In this document: positions 1 to 11,414 of the stretch, one piece after another
Numbering within the stretch: the first letter of the stretch is position 1
Layout of the letters: every line of letters starts with the position of its first letter
Assembly: GCF_009389715.1 (NCBI RefSeq)
Contig: NW_024067680.1
Span: 930,001 to 994,000, forward strand
Length of the DNA: 64,000 bases
From: Phoenix dactylifera
Lineage: Eukaryota; Streptophyta; Magnoliopsida; Arecales; Arecaceae
Direction: 5' to 3'
The notes under the pieces: model-generated
Database searches by the model: none
Seen by the model: only the letters and a program-made list of their open reading frames with translations
Told to the model about the DNA's origin: nothing
Made by a program: the position numbers and the translations under genes

Positions 1-2395
1 AGCGTGTGGAATTGGAGCGAGCATTGACAGATGCACAGCGAGATGAATTTGAGGATATGCTGCGTGCCTTGACTTTGGAGAGGAGTCAGATAAAAGAAGC
101 TATGGGGTTTGCCTTGGATAATGCTGATGCAGCTGGAGAGGTAAAGATAACCTTATATTATGGTTGATATTAAGTAGTTTATTTCTGATTGATATTTTTG
201 ACTAGTTTTCCTGTAGTTTTCCTGTAAGATCCAAATTTGATGTCATTCTCACTGTAACCTTTGCACAAACTAATAAGATCTTTGTGTTTCACGATCAATA
301 AGCTTAGCTCCACAGCTATGCTACGCTTTTTGTCTTTTTCACTGTCCTTTTTGTTTCAGGGTCTGCAACTCTTTGTTGTGCTAACCCTTTGAGTTTTGCT
401 TGAGGTACCACAGATAGTTGAGGTTCTTACCGAGTCTTTGACACTCAAAGAGACACCTATACCAACAAAGGTTGCAAGACTTATGCTGGTATCTGACATT
501 CTGCATAACAGTAGTGCCCCAGTGAAGAATGCTTCTGCCTATCGTACAAAGTTTGAAGCAACCCTGCCTGACATAGTGGAGAGCTTCAATGATTTGTATC
601 GCAGCATCACTGGACGGATCACTGCCGAAGCTCTGAAGGTAACTCAAGATCTTTGTCAAGCCATAAGCTTGTCGTTTCTGATGATGTTGAAGCATGTTGC
701 ATTTTGCTTGTGATGGCTGCAGGAAAGAGTTATGAAAGTTCTTCAAGTATGGGCAGACTGGTTTCTCTTTTCAGATGCATATTTGAATGGGCTGCGAGCA
801 ACTTTCCTTCGATCTAGCAATGCGGGTGTCATCCCCTTCCATTCGATATGTGGTGATGCACCGGAGATTCAAAATAAAACGAGCTATGAAGATGCTCCTT
901 ATGATGGAGGTAAGCTTAACCAAGATGGTGAATTGGCAATGGGAAGGGCAGCAGCCATGAAGGAGCTACTAGGTCTTCCTATTGCTGAACTAGAAAGGCG
1001 CTGCAGACACAATGGTCTGTCGCTGTGCGGTGGTAGAGAGATGATGGTTGCCAGATTGCTTTATCTGGAAGAAGCAGAACGGGAGCGAGGCTATGAACGA
1101 GATGATGATCTAAAGTATGGACAAAGCAATTTACGTAAATATCCAAGAGATGAGGGTGGCCGGAATGCCCGTAATGCTGGACGTAGAGAACCTAATCTTG
1201 AAGCAGAATCATTGGGCTCAGCCGGATCAAGTCAGTATGGTGGGGAAGTGATTAGAGTACATGGAAAAGGTTCTGTTTCACCTGAGCATGAGGCAGTTAT
1301 GAACAAGAAAGGAAAATCCGATCCAGTTTTACCAGCATCTAAATGGAGCCGAGAGGATGATGGTAGTGATGATGAAGATAAGAAAAGTCCTCCAGGTTTG
1401 GGATTGAGTTATTCATCTGGGAGTGAAGATGCTGGTAATCTTGGAAAGGCTGATGAGTTAGATGCCACTACTGATGCCGGCATTCATACTCACCCTGACA
1501 ATGTTATGAATGAAGAATATAGGTTGGAATATGCTTCTAGAAAATTAAAATACCTGGCTTGTTTAGTTTGTTTTGCTAAAATGATAATCTAGAGTCTTTA
1601 ATTGGTTATGTTATTTCCCCTGCAGACAGAAATTAAGGCGTTTAGAAGTTGCTGTAATGGAATACCGTGAATCTCTTGAGGAACAGGGCTATCAAAGTAA
1701 AGATGAGATCGAAAAGAAGGTTGCGCTTCATCGAAGACGACTTCAATCGGAGTTTGGTTTGTCTGATTCTACTGATGATTCAGGGATCAACAAGCATCCA
1801 TCTGGTGAGTGAGAAAAATGATTAACTATTTTCAGTTATATTCTGATATCCATCAATATATATTGAATATATTGAAGATGTTATATTGCAACTTCTAATC
1901 ATTTGATGGAAAATTACATTAAATAGCAAAAAATAGTCAAATATTAATAGAAGTAGAAAATGTAGTAAAGTTTTATTTTGGAGTTTGTGCTCCTTGCTTT
2001 TAATTTGGACTGTTTAATTCTAAAGAAAGTGCTAATATATGTTAGTTTTTGCATTGGATTCCTTTTAATGGCGTTGCAGCAGCCATGTGCATTAGAATTC
2101 TTCTAATTTTTACCTCATAACTTCTGAAATTGCAGAAAGGACATCTATGGAGAGGAAGGAGAGACCTGATGCTGGTGACAGTGCAAGGAAGCGCCGTCGC
2201 AGTCATAGTCAGAGCTGCAGTCCACAGAGGATGTGGTCGGACAAGGATCGAGATAGGCACCGTGACAGGTCACACGAGAAGGAGAGTGGGAGAGAGAGGT
2301 CACGCGAGAAGAGTGGGAGTAGAGAGAAGGATGATCATCATGACAAGGATAGGACCAGAGAAAGGGACAAGGATAGGAGGAGAAAAGGAAAATAA
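1..2395 (+). CDS. RRC1: RRC1/SR140-like U2 snRNP-associated splicing factor, 3' part
   Basis: The gene enters from the left edge. Coding exons are 1-140 (frame from base 3), 414-638, 723-1522, 1626-1804 and 2136-2395, all with GT-AG introns and joined in phase. The product starts inside a CID (RNA polymerase II CTD-interacting) domain, seen as KVARLMLVSDILHNSSAPVK and QVWADWFLFSDAYLNGLRATF. A SAP-like helix pair (LPIAELERRCRHNGLSLCGG) and an acidic linker follow. Next comes a cwf21 domain built across the third junction (RQKLRRLEVAVMEYRESLEE), then an RS/RD/RE-rich tail ending at the TAA. This order is that of human U2SURP/SR140 and Arabidopsis RRC1, a nuclear pre-mRNA splicing protein linked to phytochrome B signalling; the RRM and SURP modules would lie upstream of the window. 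For exon 2 an acceptor at 404/405 would add VPQ. I chose 413/414 because it gives the family's AGEIVEV junction. Confidence 0.93.
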
Positions 2396-2890
2396 ACACT
2401 GCAATCTAGCGGGGTGTTGGGATGTTTGCCTCAAATTCCAGCTGAGAGTGCCTGAAACTGCAATCTTTCTGAAATCTGGCTTTGTTGATGATTTGGGCTT
2501 TAGAAAGTTGAAGGCCGCATCTATATCAACATGAAAGGCGAAGCACATAAACTGAGTTGGATATTGTAAAATCTTATTTAAATATGGGCTCTGTTTCAAA
2601 CAAAATGAGTTTTCTCGGATGAGAAAGGAGTAGCGTCTTGAGGTCCTGTGAGATTGTAAGAAATCTCTGCTGCTTAAAGTTGGTGCAAATGAAAAGAAAT
2701 CCCAATTATTTTAAAGCAAAACCATTGTGGAGGAACTGATGTCTTTTTCAGGAAGGTGAATCATTTTTCACTAATTGAACTTGATCGGAAAGCAGCCACC
2801 GTATGAGTTGTCAAAAGACTTTTTGAGTCTTCGATTGCAATCCTCTGAGTCTTTCAGCTGTAATAAAGATTTGGCTCTCAAAATTCCCTT
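2396..2890 (+). terminator. 3' UTR and poly(A) signal of the RRC1-like gene
   Basis: No ORF continues after the TAA. A canonical AATAAA lies at 2862-2867, about 470 bases past the stop, which is a plausible distance for a plant 3' UTR. The cleavage site itself cannot be placed from sequence. Confidence 0.5.
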
Positions 2891-2939
2891 AATTCGAACA
2901 CTGGTGCTTATATATACATACATACCACAACTGGTTTCA

Positions 2940-3037
2940 TTACATATGTATATATGTATGCACATAGATATCTAAATTTATATCTATATATGCATGTATG
3001 CGTATGTGCGTAGAGAGAGAGAGAGAGAGAGAGAGAG
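2940..3037. repeat. ATGT-type and (AG)n microsatellites
   Basis: Degenerate TATG/CATA runs at about 2940-3010 are followed by an uninterrupted AG tract at 3012-3037. They lie just downstream of the RRC1-like 3' UTR. Confidence 0.85.
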
Positions 3038-3041
3038 CTAG

Positions 3042-3839
3042 ATTTGGTTATATTCAGTCAAATTTAGTGTGGATTTTCATTCAAATCTAGTTAGATGCAT
3101 ATTGGACCATTATCTTTAAATCAATGATCCAAGTCACTCGATGTGATTTACGACTTCTTAATTACTTACATATAAAAGATCATATGATTCGGAAACTTCT
3201 AACTTATGCATCAAAAAATTGGGCAAGTTAAATAATATTAAATTAGAGAATAAATTATAATTTTTTTAAAAAATTAGAAATAAATGATGCTTAGATCTAA
3301 TAGTTTAAAAGATCTACGTTTATTTCTTTTGAAGTTTATTTTTATCTAATACTTTAACCCATAACTTAACAAAATGTCTGTCAAACTATTAATCTTAAAT
3401 GAGACTCAATTGCTACATCAAAAATATTTTAAAAATGATCAAAATAACATTAAGTGAAATAATCATCTAAGGATATAAGAAAATATGGGTATGCTCCTCT
3501 CCAATTAAGAGCAATTTTGACTTTTTAGATAAGAAATAATTTTACTAACGTCGTTAAATATGCAAGTGTAGATTTTACAAACTATTGGATGTAAATGTAA
3601 CAAGTGTAAACCTCAGAAGAGTTTTTGTGGTTAATTTAAATTATATATACGCATACTCTTTTTTTTGATCATTTGATACATAAGCTAGAGATATGTAAAT
3701 TCTATGATTTTTGGTGTATAAGTAATTTAGAGGTAATAGATCGCATCCATTAACTTGGATCGTCGTTATGAGATTTCAATTGGTCAATGTAGATCTAATT
3801 GAATTTGAGTAGCGATCTACTTAACTGTAGCTAAGTCTT

Positions 3840-3870
<31 letters not shown>

Positions 3871-4163
3871 CCAAAATATAAAACAAATTTTAGTTTTTAA
3901 GCAAAAGTGGTACAAATATTAGTTCAGCATATTGATACGATTTTCATCCAGCGGTTGAAATTTTATCTTCTTTATATTATTAAGCTTGCTAGGTCTCCCA
4001 GTAGTTGCAAAACGATGCAAAATCTTATTTACGTACTTCAGGAGTGCCCAAGCCTGAGGAACTTACAGCCTTCGCATGAAAGTTGTCAAAAAATTCTTTC
4101 AAAAAATGATATCCTTACCATTGGTGGATGGTAGTGGTTGAAGGGCCTCGACCGGATAGAGAA
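3042..4163. other. AT-rich intergenic DNA, no gene seen
   Basis: There is no coding-like reading frame and no recognisable element. The only patterned part is a (CT)n-(AT)n composite microsatellite at about 3838-3870. Confidence 0.6.
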
Positions 4164-4933
4164 TAGAGATGACAATGGGGCCGGTATAGGTTTGGATTGG
4201 TTATTACCTATACCAATCCTGTAATTGGGATTCATGTACCTATATAGACCCCATACTTGTCTAGGACTAGGGTAGGGCACATAGAGTTAGATAGGATGGA
4301 TTGGAATAGGTCCCGATGGATAAAGTTGTAAAATTATTATTTTTTACATATAATTCAAATATATAAAAATAATATAAAAGTAAATCTCAGTACTTTAATA
4401 TAATATTAAATAAAACAAGAATTGAGGATGGAGAACATAATAAACTAAATTTTCAACTAGAAATAATAAATAGAAATATCATTCCTCAAGAAGTCAAATA
4501 TTCTTTAAACTAAGAAAATCAATCAACTAAAAAAAATAACTAAACATGTATCTTAAAAGTCTTTCTCATAATTAATCTTGCTTACCAATTGATTGCAATA
4601 CTTTCTTCTTCTTCATCATCATATCATTAAGGATATTTTGAATTTTGCTATGTTGTTGTGATTTAGATGAACATAACAAAATACGAATAGAAGTAAATTT
4701 CATGAGTCAATAATATATAATATAATCACGATTTGAAATAAAGGATTGGGAGGGTCTGATTAGTGAAGGCTTATGTATAGTTGGGTCAGGTTTAGGGTGG
4801 GTATTGCTATTATCCGTACTCACCTCGGATCAGTTGTGGGTTTTAGAATGAAGACACATGCTTGCGGACGAATCTAAATAATTAGGTCAGGTTAGGTCGA
4901 ATACTGAGGAGGCAGAGTAAATTGCCATCTCTA
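4164..4933. mobile_element. hAT-like non-autonomous element (MITE)
   Basis: The left end reads TAGAGATGACAAT and the right end, reverse complemented, TAGAGATGGCAAT: 12 of 13 bases match as terminal inverted repeats. The sub-terminal regions are rich in GGGT/ACCC words, as in plant hAT MITEs with gene-free interiors. Flanking 8-mers (ATAGAGAA and TTACAAGA) do not form a target duplication, so the exact ends or the single-insertion reading may be wrong. No transposase is present. Confidence 0.5.
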
Positions 4934-5733
4934 TTACAAGATTCAGGTGCATCAAGAACATGGCTGTAGTACTAGAAAATTAGAGTATTGGTTGAGCTTT
5001 TAGTTACTGATCTTACCTATTTTGATGTCTTACTATCTTTCACTAGTAATCGGAACATTTATGAAAGGATATAATTTGATTAGCATTGAAGACAAAAGCA
5101 CGTTTGGCAGTTAACACGGACAAATAAGGCCCTATTTGGAAAGCTATTGGCAATAAAGCTGTTGGAAGTGGAGCTTTATGAAGTAGAGCTTTTATAAAAA
5201 ATTGTTTACTATTTAGTAACTATATTTTTAAAGTGCTGTGACACTTTAACACCCCTCATCGTCCTCTGGTTCGAATTCGGTTCAGTATGTCAACCTCTTC
5301 CCTTCCCTTTTCTTTTCATTTTCAGATCTCGGTCCCCATTGCCGCATTGCAGCTGCTGCCCCGACCGCGTCGCCCCGCTCCCCGAGCGCCTGTCAAATTT
5401 GTCAGTCTCTCACGGAAATTTATGCCATTAACAATTGCGTCCGCCAAAAAGGGTAGTGAGTGATTACGCCCTTTAATCCCCACTAAATCATATCGGAGCG
5501 TCTCCGTTTAGCATCCAACGATCAGAATTCAACCACCCCCAACGTCTAGTTCCTCCAACGGTCGAAAAACCTGGAAGACAAAACCCCCCGCCTCTCCTCA
5601 CCTTCCCCTTCCCATTCCCATTCCTGTTCCCAAGAATCCCCAAGAAAAAGCTCGCTAAAATATCTCCCCTCTTCTTACTCTCTCCCCCTTCTCTTCTCCT
5701 CAGAGATCTCCTCCTCTCCCAATCCACAAGAAG
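4934..5733 (+). promoter_or_regulatory. Upstream region and CT-rich leader of the 571-aa protein gene
   Basis: The segment is AT-rich to about 5250, including a MITE-like stub beginning GGCCCTATTTGG at 5129. It then becomes GC- and CT-rich towards the ATG at 5734. The polypyrimidine leader (about 5560-5720) is typical of a plant 5' UTR. No convincing TATA box was found. Confidence 0.4.
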
Positions 5734-7449
5734 ATGAGTCTCCTCCATTTCCCAGATGCCGTCAACCCCAGAAACCTCCAGATTTGGAACAACGCCGCCT
5801 TTGACGACGCCGCCGGTGGCACCGTCGTGGCTGCAGAAAAGCTGCCATGGTCTGCTCTCCAACCCATCTCCGACAACCAATCGGAGTCGCTCGATCTCGA
5901 TCCGTGCAAGGAGAATCGCAGCCCCAGTCCGGTCTACGAGAAAACCCCCGTCTCCAAGAAATCTTCGACAGCTCTCAAGCCAGCTATTTCTGGGAAGGCA
6001 TCCAAAGTATCCTTCAAGGAGGATGCCCAGATCAACGATGAAAGCTTTGACGACGAGATCGAGGAGATCGAGAAGGAAATCAGGCGGCTGTCATCGAGGC
6101 TCGAAGCGCTCCGGATCAAGAAGGCAGAGAGGGATTCGAGGGTTGCGGCGGCCAGACGGCATGGGAGGATCGTGCCGGCTAAATTCATGGACCCGAAGCA
6201 GAACACGATGAAGATTCTTGAAACGCCTGCTTCGAAAAAGATCGCGCAATCTCCGTCGAGCGCAAAGCTTCGGCAGAGGTGTGGTAGTCTTGGACCGCTG
6301 GAAATCATTGCTAGCTCCCCAAAAGTTCTGGATTTGAAGCAGAGCTCGACAAAGAGTCTTGGGTCATCATCGGCTCTAAAGAAGATCGAACAATCTCCAG
6401 CAAGTGCAAGACTCCAACGGAGAGGAGTAAGCCTCGGGCCACTTGAAATCCATGAGAGCGTCAGGTCTCGGCAGTTGAAGGCACCTGAGGGCACTCCTCT
6501 GAGATCAGTGCAGATTCACAAGAAACAAGGCTTGTGGAAACTTGAAGGCATTCAAGAAGAGAACAGGGAAAGGAGGTCAAGTCCTAAGTCTCGGCCATCA
6601 AGTGCTGCTAAAGCCTCAGTACCAAGGAAGGGAGCTACGGCAACCATTGCAGCAAAGAAGGTTGCGGAGTCTCCAACAAATGCCAGGTTCCAGCGAAGGG
6701 GTGTCAGTCTTGGACCCTCAGAGATAGTCATGAGTGCTCGATCTTGTCAGACAAGGAAGATTCAAGAAGTCAAAGAGAAAAGGATGAAGGCAGAGAAGGG
6801 GGGACGAAGTTTGAGTGTTAGTCCTAAATCACAACGGTCGTCTGTTGCTGCTAAGGTCTCTGATCTAAGGAAAGGGATTGCGACTGTTGGAGCAAAGAAG
6901 CCAGTGAAAAAAGAGGAAGGATCACTGGCTAGCCTTAAACCTAAGGTTCTTTTCCATGAAGGAAAGATTACAGTCCCTGCAAAAAGGCCATCGAAGAATA
7001 GCAGAGCAAGAGTTGTGGCGAGCCGTTACAGTCTGGCCATTACAGGTGTCGCAGGAGATAAGGCAGGAAGCAGTCGGCGGAAATGGTCATTGCCGGAGTT
7101 AGGCATGGATGAGACCAATGGATCCCTTCAAGGATCACATGGAACTGCACATGAAAGCCAAGAGGAGTTGGATGTTCAAATGAAGAGAGGGGAGGAGATG
7201 TCAAGCAAGGTGGAGGGAAATGTAGATCACTTGTTATATGTTGATGAGAATTCTCCTCCATCAATCATGAAGATTGCTGAATTGCTTCCTAAGATCAAAA
7301 AGCTGCGATGTGTCACTGAGAGCCCCCGTGACTCTGGGCGTGCCAAGAGAGTTGCTGAATTAGTTGGAAAAAGGTCAGTTTTTGGTGAGGCAGATGATGA
7401 GGATGTCACTTCCCCTTGCCAGGCCCTGACATTTGAAGAGGAAGAATAG
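5734..7449 (+). CDS. Basic coiled-coil/repeat protein of unknown function (571 aa)
   Basis: A single uninterrupted exon encodes 571 residues; I do not recognise a named family. A KEN motif (K59-E60-N61, followed by SPSP) lies in an acidic N-terminus. Residues about 102-140 form a charged, leucine-spaced predicted coiled coil (EEIEKEIRRLSSRLEALR). Three imperfect copies of SPxSAxLxxRxxSLGPLEI lie near residues 173-191, 220-239 and 313-331, in a lysine/arginine/serine-rich linker full of SP and TP sites. The C-terminus ends in an acidic FEEEE. Composition suggests a nuclear protein. KEN plus many proline-directed sites would fit a cell-cycle-controlled, APC/C-degraded protein, but that is inference. 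The first ATG follows a CT-rich leader and no upstream in-frame coding is evident. Confidence 0.85.
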   Translation: MSLLHFPDAVNPRNLQIWNNAAFDDAAGGTVVAAEKLPWSALQPISDNQSESLDLDPCKENRSPSPVYEKTPVSKKSSTALKPAISGKASKVSFKEDAQINDESFDDEIEEIEKEIRRLSSRLEALRIKKAERDSRVAAARRHGRIVPAKFMDPKQNTMKILETPASKKIAQSPSSAKLRQRCGSLGPLEIIASSPKVLDLKQSSTKSLGSSSALKKIEQSPASARLQRRGVSLGPLEIHESVRSRQLKAPEGTPLRSVQIHKKQGLWKLEGIQEENRERRSSPKSRPSSAAKASVPRKGATATIAAKKVAESPTNARFQRRGVSLGPSEIVMSARSCQTRKIQEVKEKRMKAEKGGRSLSVSPKSQRSSVAAKVSDLRKGIATVGAKKPVKKEEGSLASLKPKVLFHEGKITVPAKRPSKNSRARVVASRYSLAITGVAGDKAGSSRRKWSLPELGMDETNGSLQGSHGTAHESQEELDVQMKRGEEMSSKVEGNVDHLLYVDENSPPSIMKIAELLPKIKKLRCVTESPRDSGRAKRVAELVGKRSVFGEADDEDVTSPCQALTFEEEE

Positions 7450-7514
7450 TGTAGCTTAGCATCGATCCAGTCATCTTCTTGTACCGGTATGGGCATATTT
7501 TTAAAATTGTTCAT

Positions 7515-8248
7515 GTTTCAATTTTTTTAAGCTTCCTTTTGCTGCAATAGGCTTGACTTTTTGATGTTTTGCCTTGCAGTGGCAATAACTTGTAATTTTT
7601 AATCTGTTTGTTCCTGAAGGGGTGAGCTGTTCTTCAGCCTACAGTACAACATCTTTGGTTGCTGGTTTTTGAAACATGGAAAAGCTTTGTTGAAAAGCAG
7701 TGTACGGTACCTATTATATGAAATGCTGTGTAACAATTTGTAACTACTGCTTCTCTATGGAAAGAAATTAGTGATAATTTTCATATTGAAAATGCTACAG
7801 TAGTAGACAAACTTCATTCTTTCTTGATGTTGAATTTTGCATTGAAATGGGAACTGGGAAAATGTTTCAATTGGTGTAAGCTTTCTTTTAGTTCACTGAG
7901 GCTTGATTTTTGGATGTTTTGCCATGTAGTGGAACATAATTTGTAATGTTTCTTTTGTGTCTGCTTGTTCCTGAAGTGGTAAGCTATTGTTTTCCTTGCA
8001 GTATAATCTTTGATTCTTAGTTTTTTGAAAGAGGGGCAAGCTTTGTGCAACCCCTTTTCACATTCAATGATTGAAACAGGGTACTGTAGCCATAATGCAA
8101 GAAATGTCACATGTGACATTGCCTAACTACTGCTTCTGTATAAAAAGAAATAATTGATGATCGTTATACTGAATGCTAGAATAAATAGACATTTCTTGAA
8201 GTTGAATTTTTCATTGAAATGGGAACTGTGAAACTTGAAACGGAAATG
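7515..8248. repeat. Direct tandem duplication (about 350 bp x 2) downstream of the 571-aa gene
   Basis: Copy 1 (7515-7863) and copy 2 (7864-8248) both open with GTTTCAATT. They share GATGTTTTGCC, TGTTCCTGAAG and TGAAATGGGAACTG in the same order and spacing, so the period is about 349 bases with moderate divergence. Copy 1 begins 66 bases after the stop codon and probably lies in the 3' UTR. Confidence 0.85.
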
Positions 8249-8365
8249 TTTAATTTTGCACCAACATGATAACTGATCAACAATTTAGAACTGGGATTTT
8301 AAGAATAAATGAATAAAATTCCAGGCTAAACTAAATTTTTAAGTTCCTGAGAATTACGTATGCAG

Positions 8366-8524
8366 AAGGCTGAGATTCTAAAGCAGAAAATAGCAACACT
8401 GAAGTCCTACATTGAATCACAAATGGACAAGCCAGCAATTGCACCCCTCCATTTGGAGGAGGCTCTAAATGCAAACCTTGGGAGTTTTTCTCCAAGCTGT
8501 TTGACCTGGGTAATTCTCTCATGA
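8366..8524 (+). other. Orphan exon-like coding segment
   Basis: After an acceptor-like TATGCAG, a 52-codon frame reads KAEILKQKIATLKSYIESQM and continues ...APLHLEEALNANLGSF to a TGA at 8522-8524. It looks like real protein, with a heptad-like amphipathic start, and it has no ATG near its beginning. It could be an alternative terminal exon of the upstream gene or a captured exon fragment. The one donor I tried (near 7370) does not join it in frame. Confidence 0.35.
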
Positions 8525-11414
8525 CATCTTTGAAATGATTGTTGATGCACCAACTGCTATTCTTTAAAAAGGAAATCCTTCATGACAGTTTGTTTCATTT
8601 AGCCTTTTGATCTTAAAGTCAACACTGTGCCAGTTGAGAAGAGCATATGATTAAGCATTAAAAGCATCGATGTTTTGGAACATCAGTTTTCTGAGAAATC
8701 TCAAAAGGAAGTTTGGTTGATCTGATGTCTCATACCTCCACACGGGGGTCAACACTACTAGAACTTCAGTCCTTTCGTTTCACCACATAATAATGTGAGA
8801 ATCAAGTATATGAAAAATGAGTCTGCATGACATTGCAAGTAGTAGAAACATGATATTGAAAGTTTAAGTTGGATAGTCTTGAGTGTTTGACAGTATTGAT
8901 CGAACAATCTAACATTGCAAGCCATAAGCAAACCACACTGGATACTTGAGATATGGTCGAAGGTAGTAACTGACGACTAGAACTAGTGGTCAGGAATCTC
9001 AATGCACCCAAATTTAGTGGACAGCAAGAAACTTCGAGACTTGGATTAGGTAAAGGAGGATAGAGTACTAGGTGATTAGTTATAATTTCATGCAATTGAA
9101 ACCCAAAGCTGCAAGAAGTTTTATTTTTCTAGCACCAATATCAGATTCTTTTGGAACCCCAAAGGTCTGAAGGCCTTGCATGTGACTTCCCTATTCATAT
9201 AGCAGAGGGATCATGGATTTTTATTTCACGTGAAGTGGATTAGAGTTTAAACTGATTTATGGTAACAGGAATATCATATAGTGGAAGAGTTAGATTCAAT
9301 TACCAGTTTTGATGGAGAAGCTTTCTGATTGGATTTCTATGACAGCGAATGCCATATAGTATTGGGAACACAACATAGTGGAAATATGTATTTGACCAGT
9401 TTAGATGGAAGAGCTTTCTGATGACAGAAAAGAGAAATTGAAGGCTTACAATTTATTCAGTCTCTGGATTTAAAGTTTATATTGTGAAAGGTGGTGAACT
9501 TGGGAATTTACTGTAAGCTTTGAATCTGGAAGCTGATACATTTAACACAAACAGAGACCATGAAACAAGGATCAAAAACATTGGAAAGACAGTCCACCAG
9601 TATGTATAATTATATGATTAGAATGTTGTATTTAAATTAACATGATTGGAGACTTAGTTAAGGGATTGAGGGAATTGGTGTGAAAATACCGCAAGAGTTA
9701 CAGTTGAACTCGGAAAAAAGTAGGAAAATTGCTAGAAAAAAGCATCATGCTGCTCTGACCGAAGATTGAAAGAATGTAGGTTCAGTGGCCTTGAATCCTA
9801 CAGGTGGCATTAAATGAGTGAATTTATTTTTTGAACCTTCAAGTCTCCATATCGAAACTGGAAATCTGGGATGATAAAACAACAATTACATAAAATTGAA
9901 TGTTAAGAGCAGCTGAAGTTCCTAATTAAAAAGTTATGCAAAAATTGACTGGCATAATTAAAACACAAAAAAATCTTCTTTCCCAAACAATGTTCTCATG
10001 TTTTTTTTGTGAGCATCTGACACCTCATAACTTGATCAAGAAAATAAATCAAATTCTCAACAACTCATAATTTTACTAAGCAGGTAGTCAGCATAACAAA
10101 AGAAAAGAAAAGAAAAAAAACCTAGCTTCCAGATTGATGTTATGGTGCAAATAAACCATGAAAATGAGTTCATCTGTAAAACTCGAACATAAAACTAGTG
10201 GCCAAGAAGCTTGTGAGCAGTGGCAAAATATATCCCTGGACCACACTTGTTCTCAGATATATTCCTTTCAAGGGATACTGTACACAGCCAGGGCACATGC
10301 CAGTGATGGTTTATGTATGTTAAAGTAGTACCAGTCTGGTTGATGGGGTCTACAAGAGGAAAGATGGTTTATTGGTTTGATGATGAAGAAAGGTTGAACA
10401 ATAGGCATATACATGGTAAAGGCTGCTTGTACAAAATTCTGTTCATTTAAAGATTCACATGCTGCCCACTCCTTGAATGGATATAGCACACAAGTAGACT
10501 GCAGCCAGCATAGCTAGGAGCATATACTTGGGTTATCTCAATAAGCTCATGGACAAGCCTTGATGGGGCTGCTTTTGGAACATACTTGGCAACCATGCCC
10601 ATACCTATCCCTCCATGACATAGACCTTCTGACAGTCTATGACTTTCTTAATTATTTGTAGGAAACCCACTTTCTGGCTCTTTTAAGCTGTTTTAGCTGA
10701 CCAGATTCGACTATGTAGTAAAAACATATGCTCATTGAGCTGTCGAAGAATGCATCACTTGAGTTCTATAAAACTTATTGGACTCTCCATCACTCTTTTT
10801 CGGCTTTATGAGGAATCCTGAAGGAACCCAGAATTTTCAAATGCTGAAGGTAGGAGAACTGCCTCACTCAAAGACCGTTCTTGCGAGGAGAGAGCCATAA
10901 CCTTATGGATGTGATGGATAATTTTATAGCTCTATTTTGTTCAGATAGGAAGGGTACTAATATTATTTGATGTGTAGCAGAGGCTTCCATGTGCAAGTTA
11001 ATGTGTATGTGGCACATGGTATGACCCACATTGCCTCATCCCATTAGTAACGAGTGCTTTTGCTGCTATGAGACTGACACCAAGTTGGCAAGGAAATTTG
11101 AAGTTTTTGGATTAAAGATTCCCCATCAAGTGTTGATAGACCAGCAACAAGCATCTCTAATGTCATCATAGAGGAACATAAATACACTTTTTGGCATGTA
11201 ATTTTTTTAACAACCACCAGCTTTACTTCGAGAATGTTGGAAACAATTTCTTACCATTGATATTTCAGTGATTGTTTCAGAGAAGAAATAAAAGTGCACA
11301 AAAAAGCGGCTTCATATCATAATTAAAAGGAAAGAAACTCGGGAGGGGAATAAAAGTAAGAAACTAAAGTCAAGACATATACACTAGACGATTTCAAAGT
11401 ACTAATAATATAAC
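8525..11414. other. Intergenic DNA, no gene recognised
   Basis: Both strands were read and no splice-compatible coding pattern or bounded element was found. Part of the right end is probably the 3' UTR of the minus-strand ARM gene. Confidence 0.5.

Noticed and set aside
900-925. GGAGGTAAGC as a splice donor in the third RRC1-like exon
   Set aside because: The reading frame continues through it in register with the family sequence (GGK-NQD), so it is most likely exonic.
2042-2599. Frames antisense to and overlapping the RS-rich tail of the splicing factor
   Set aside because: They are shadows of the repetitive arginine/serine coding sequence of the last RRC1-like exon.
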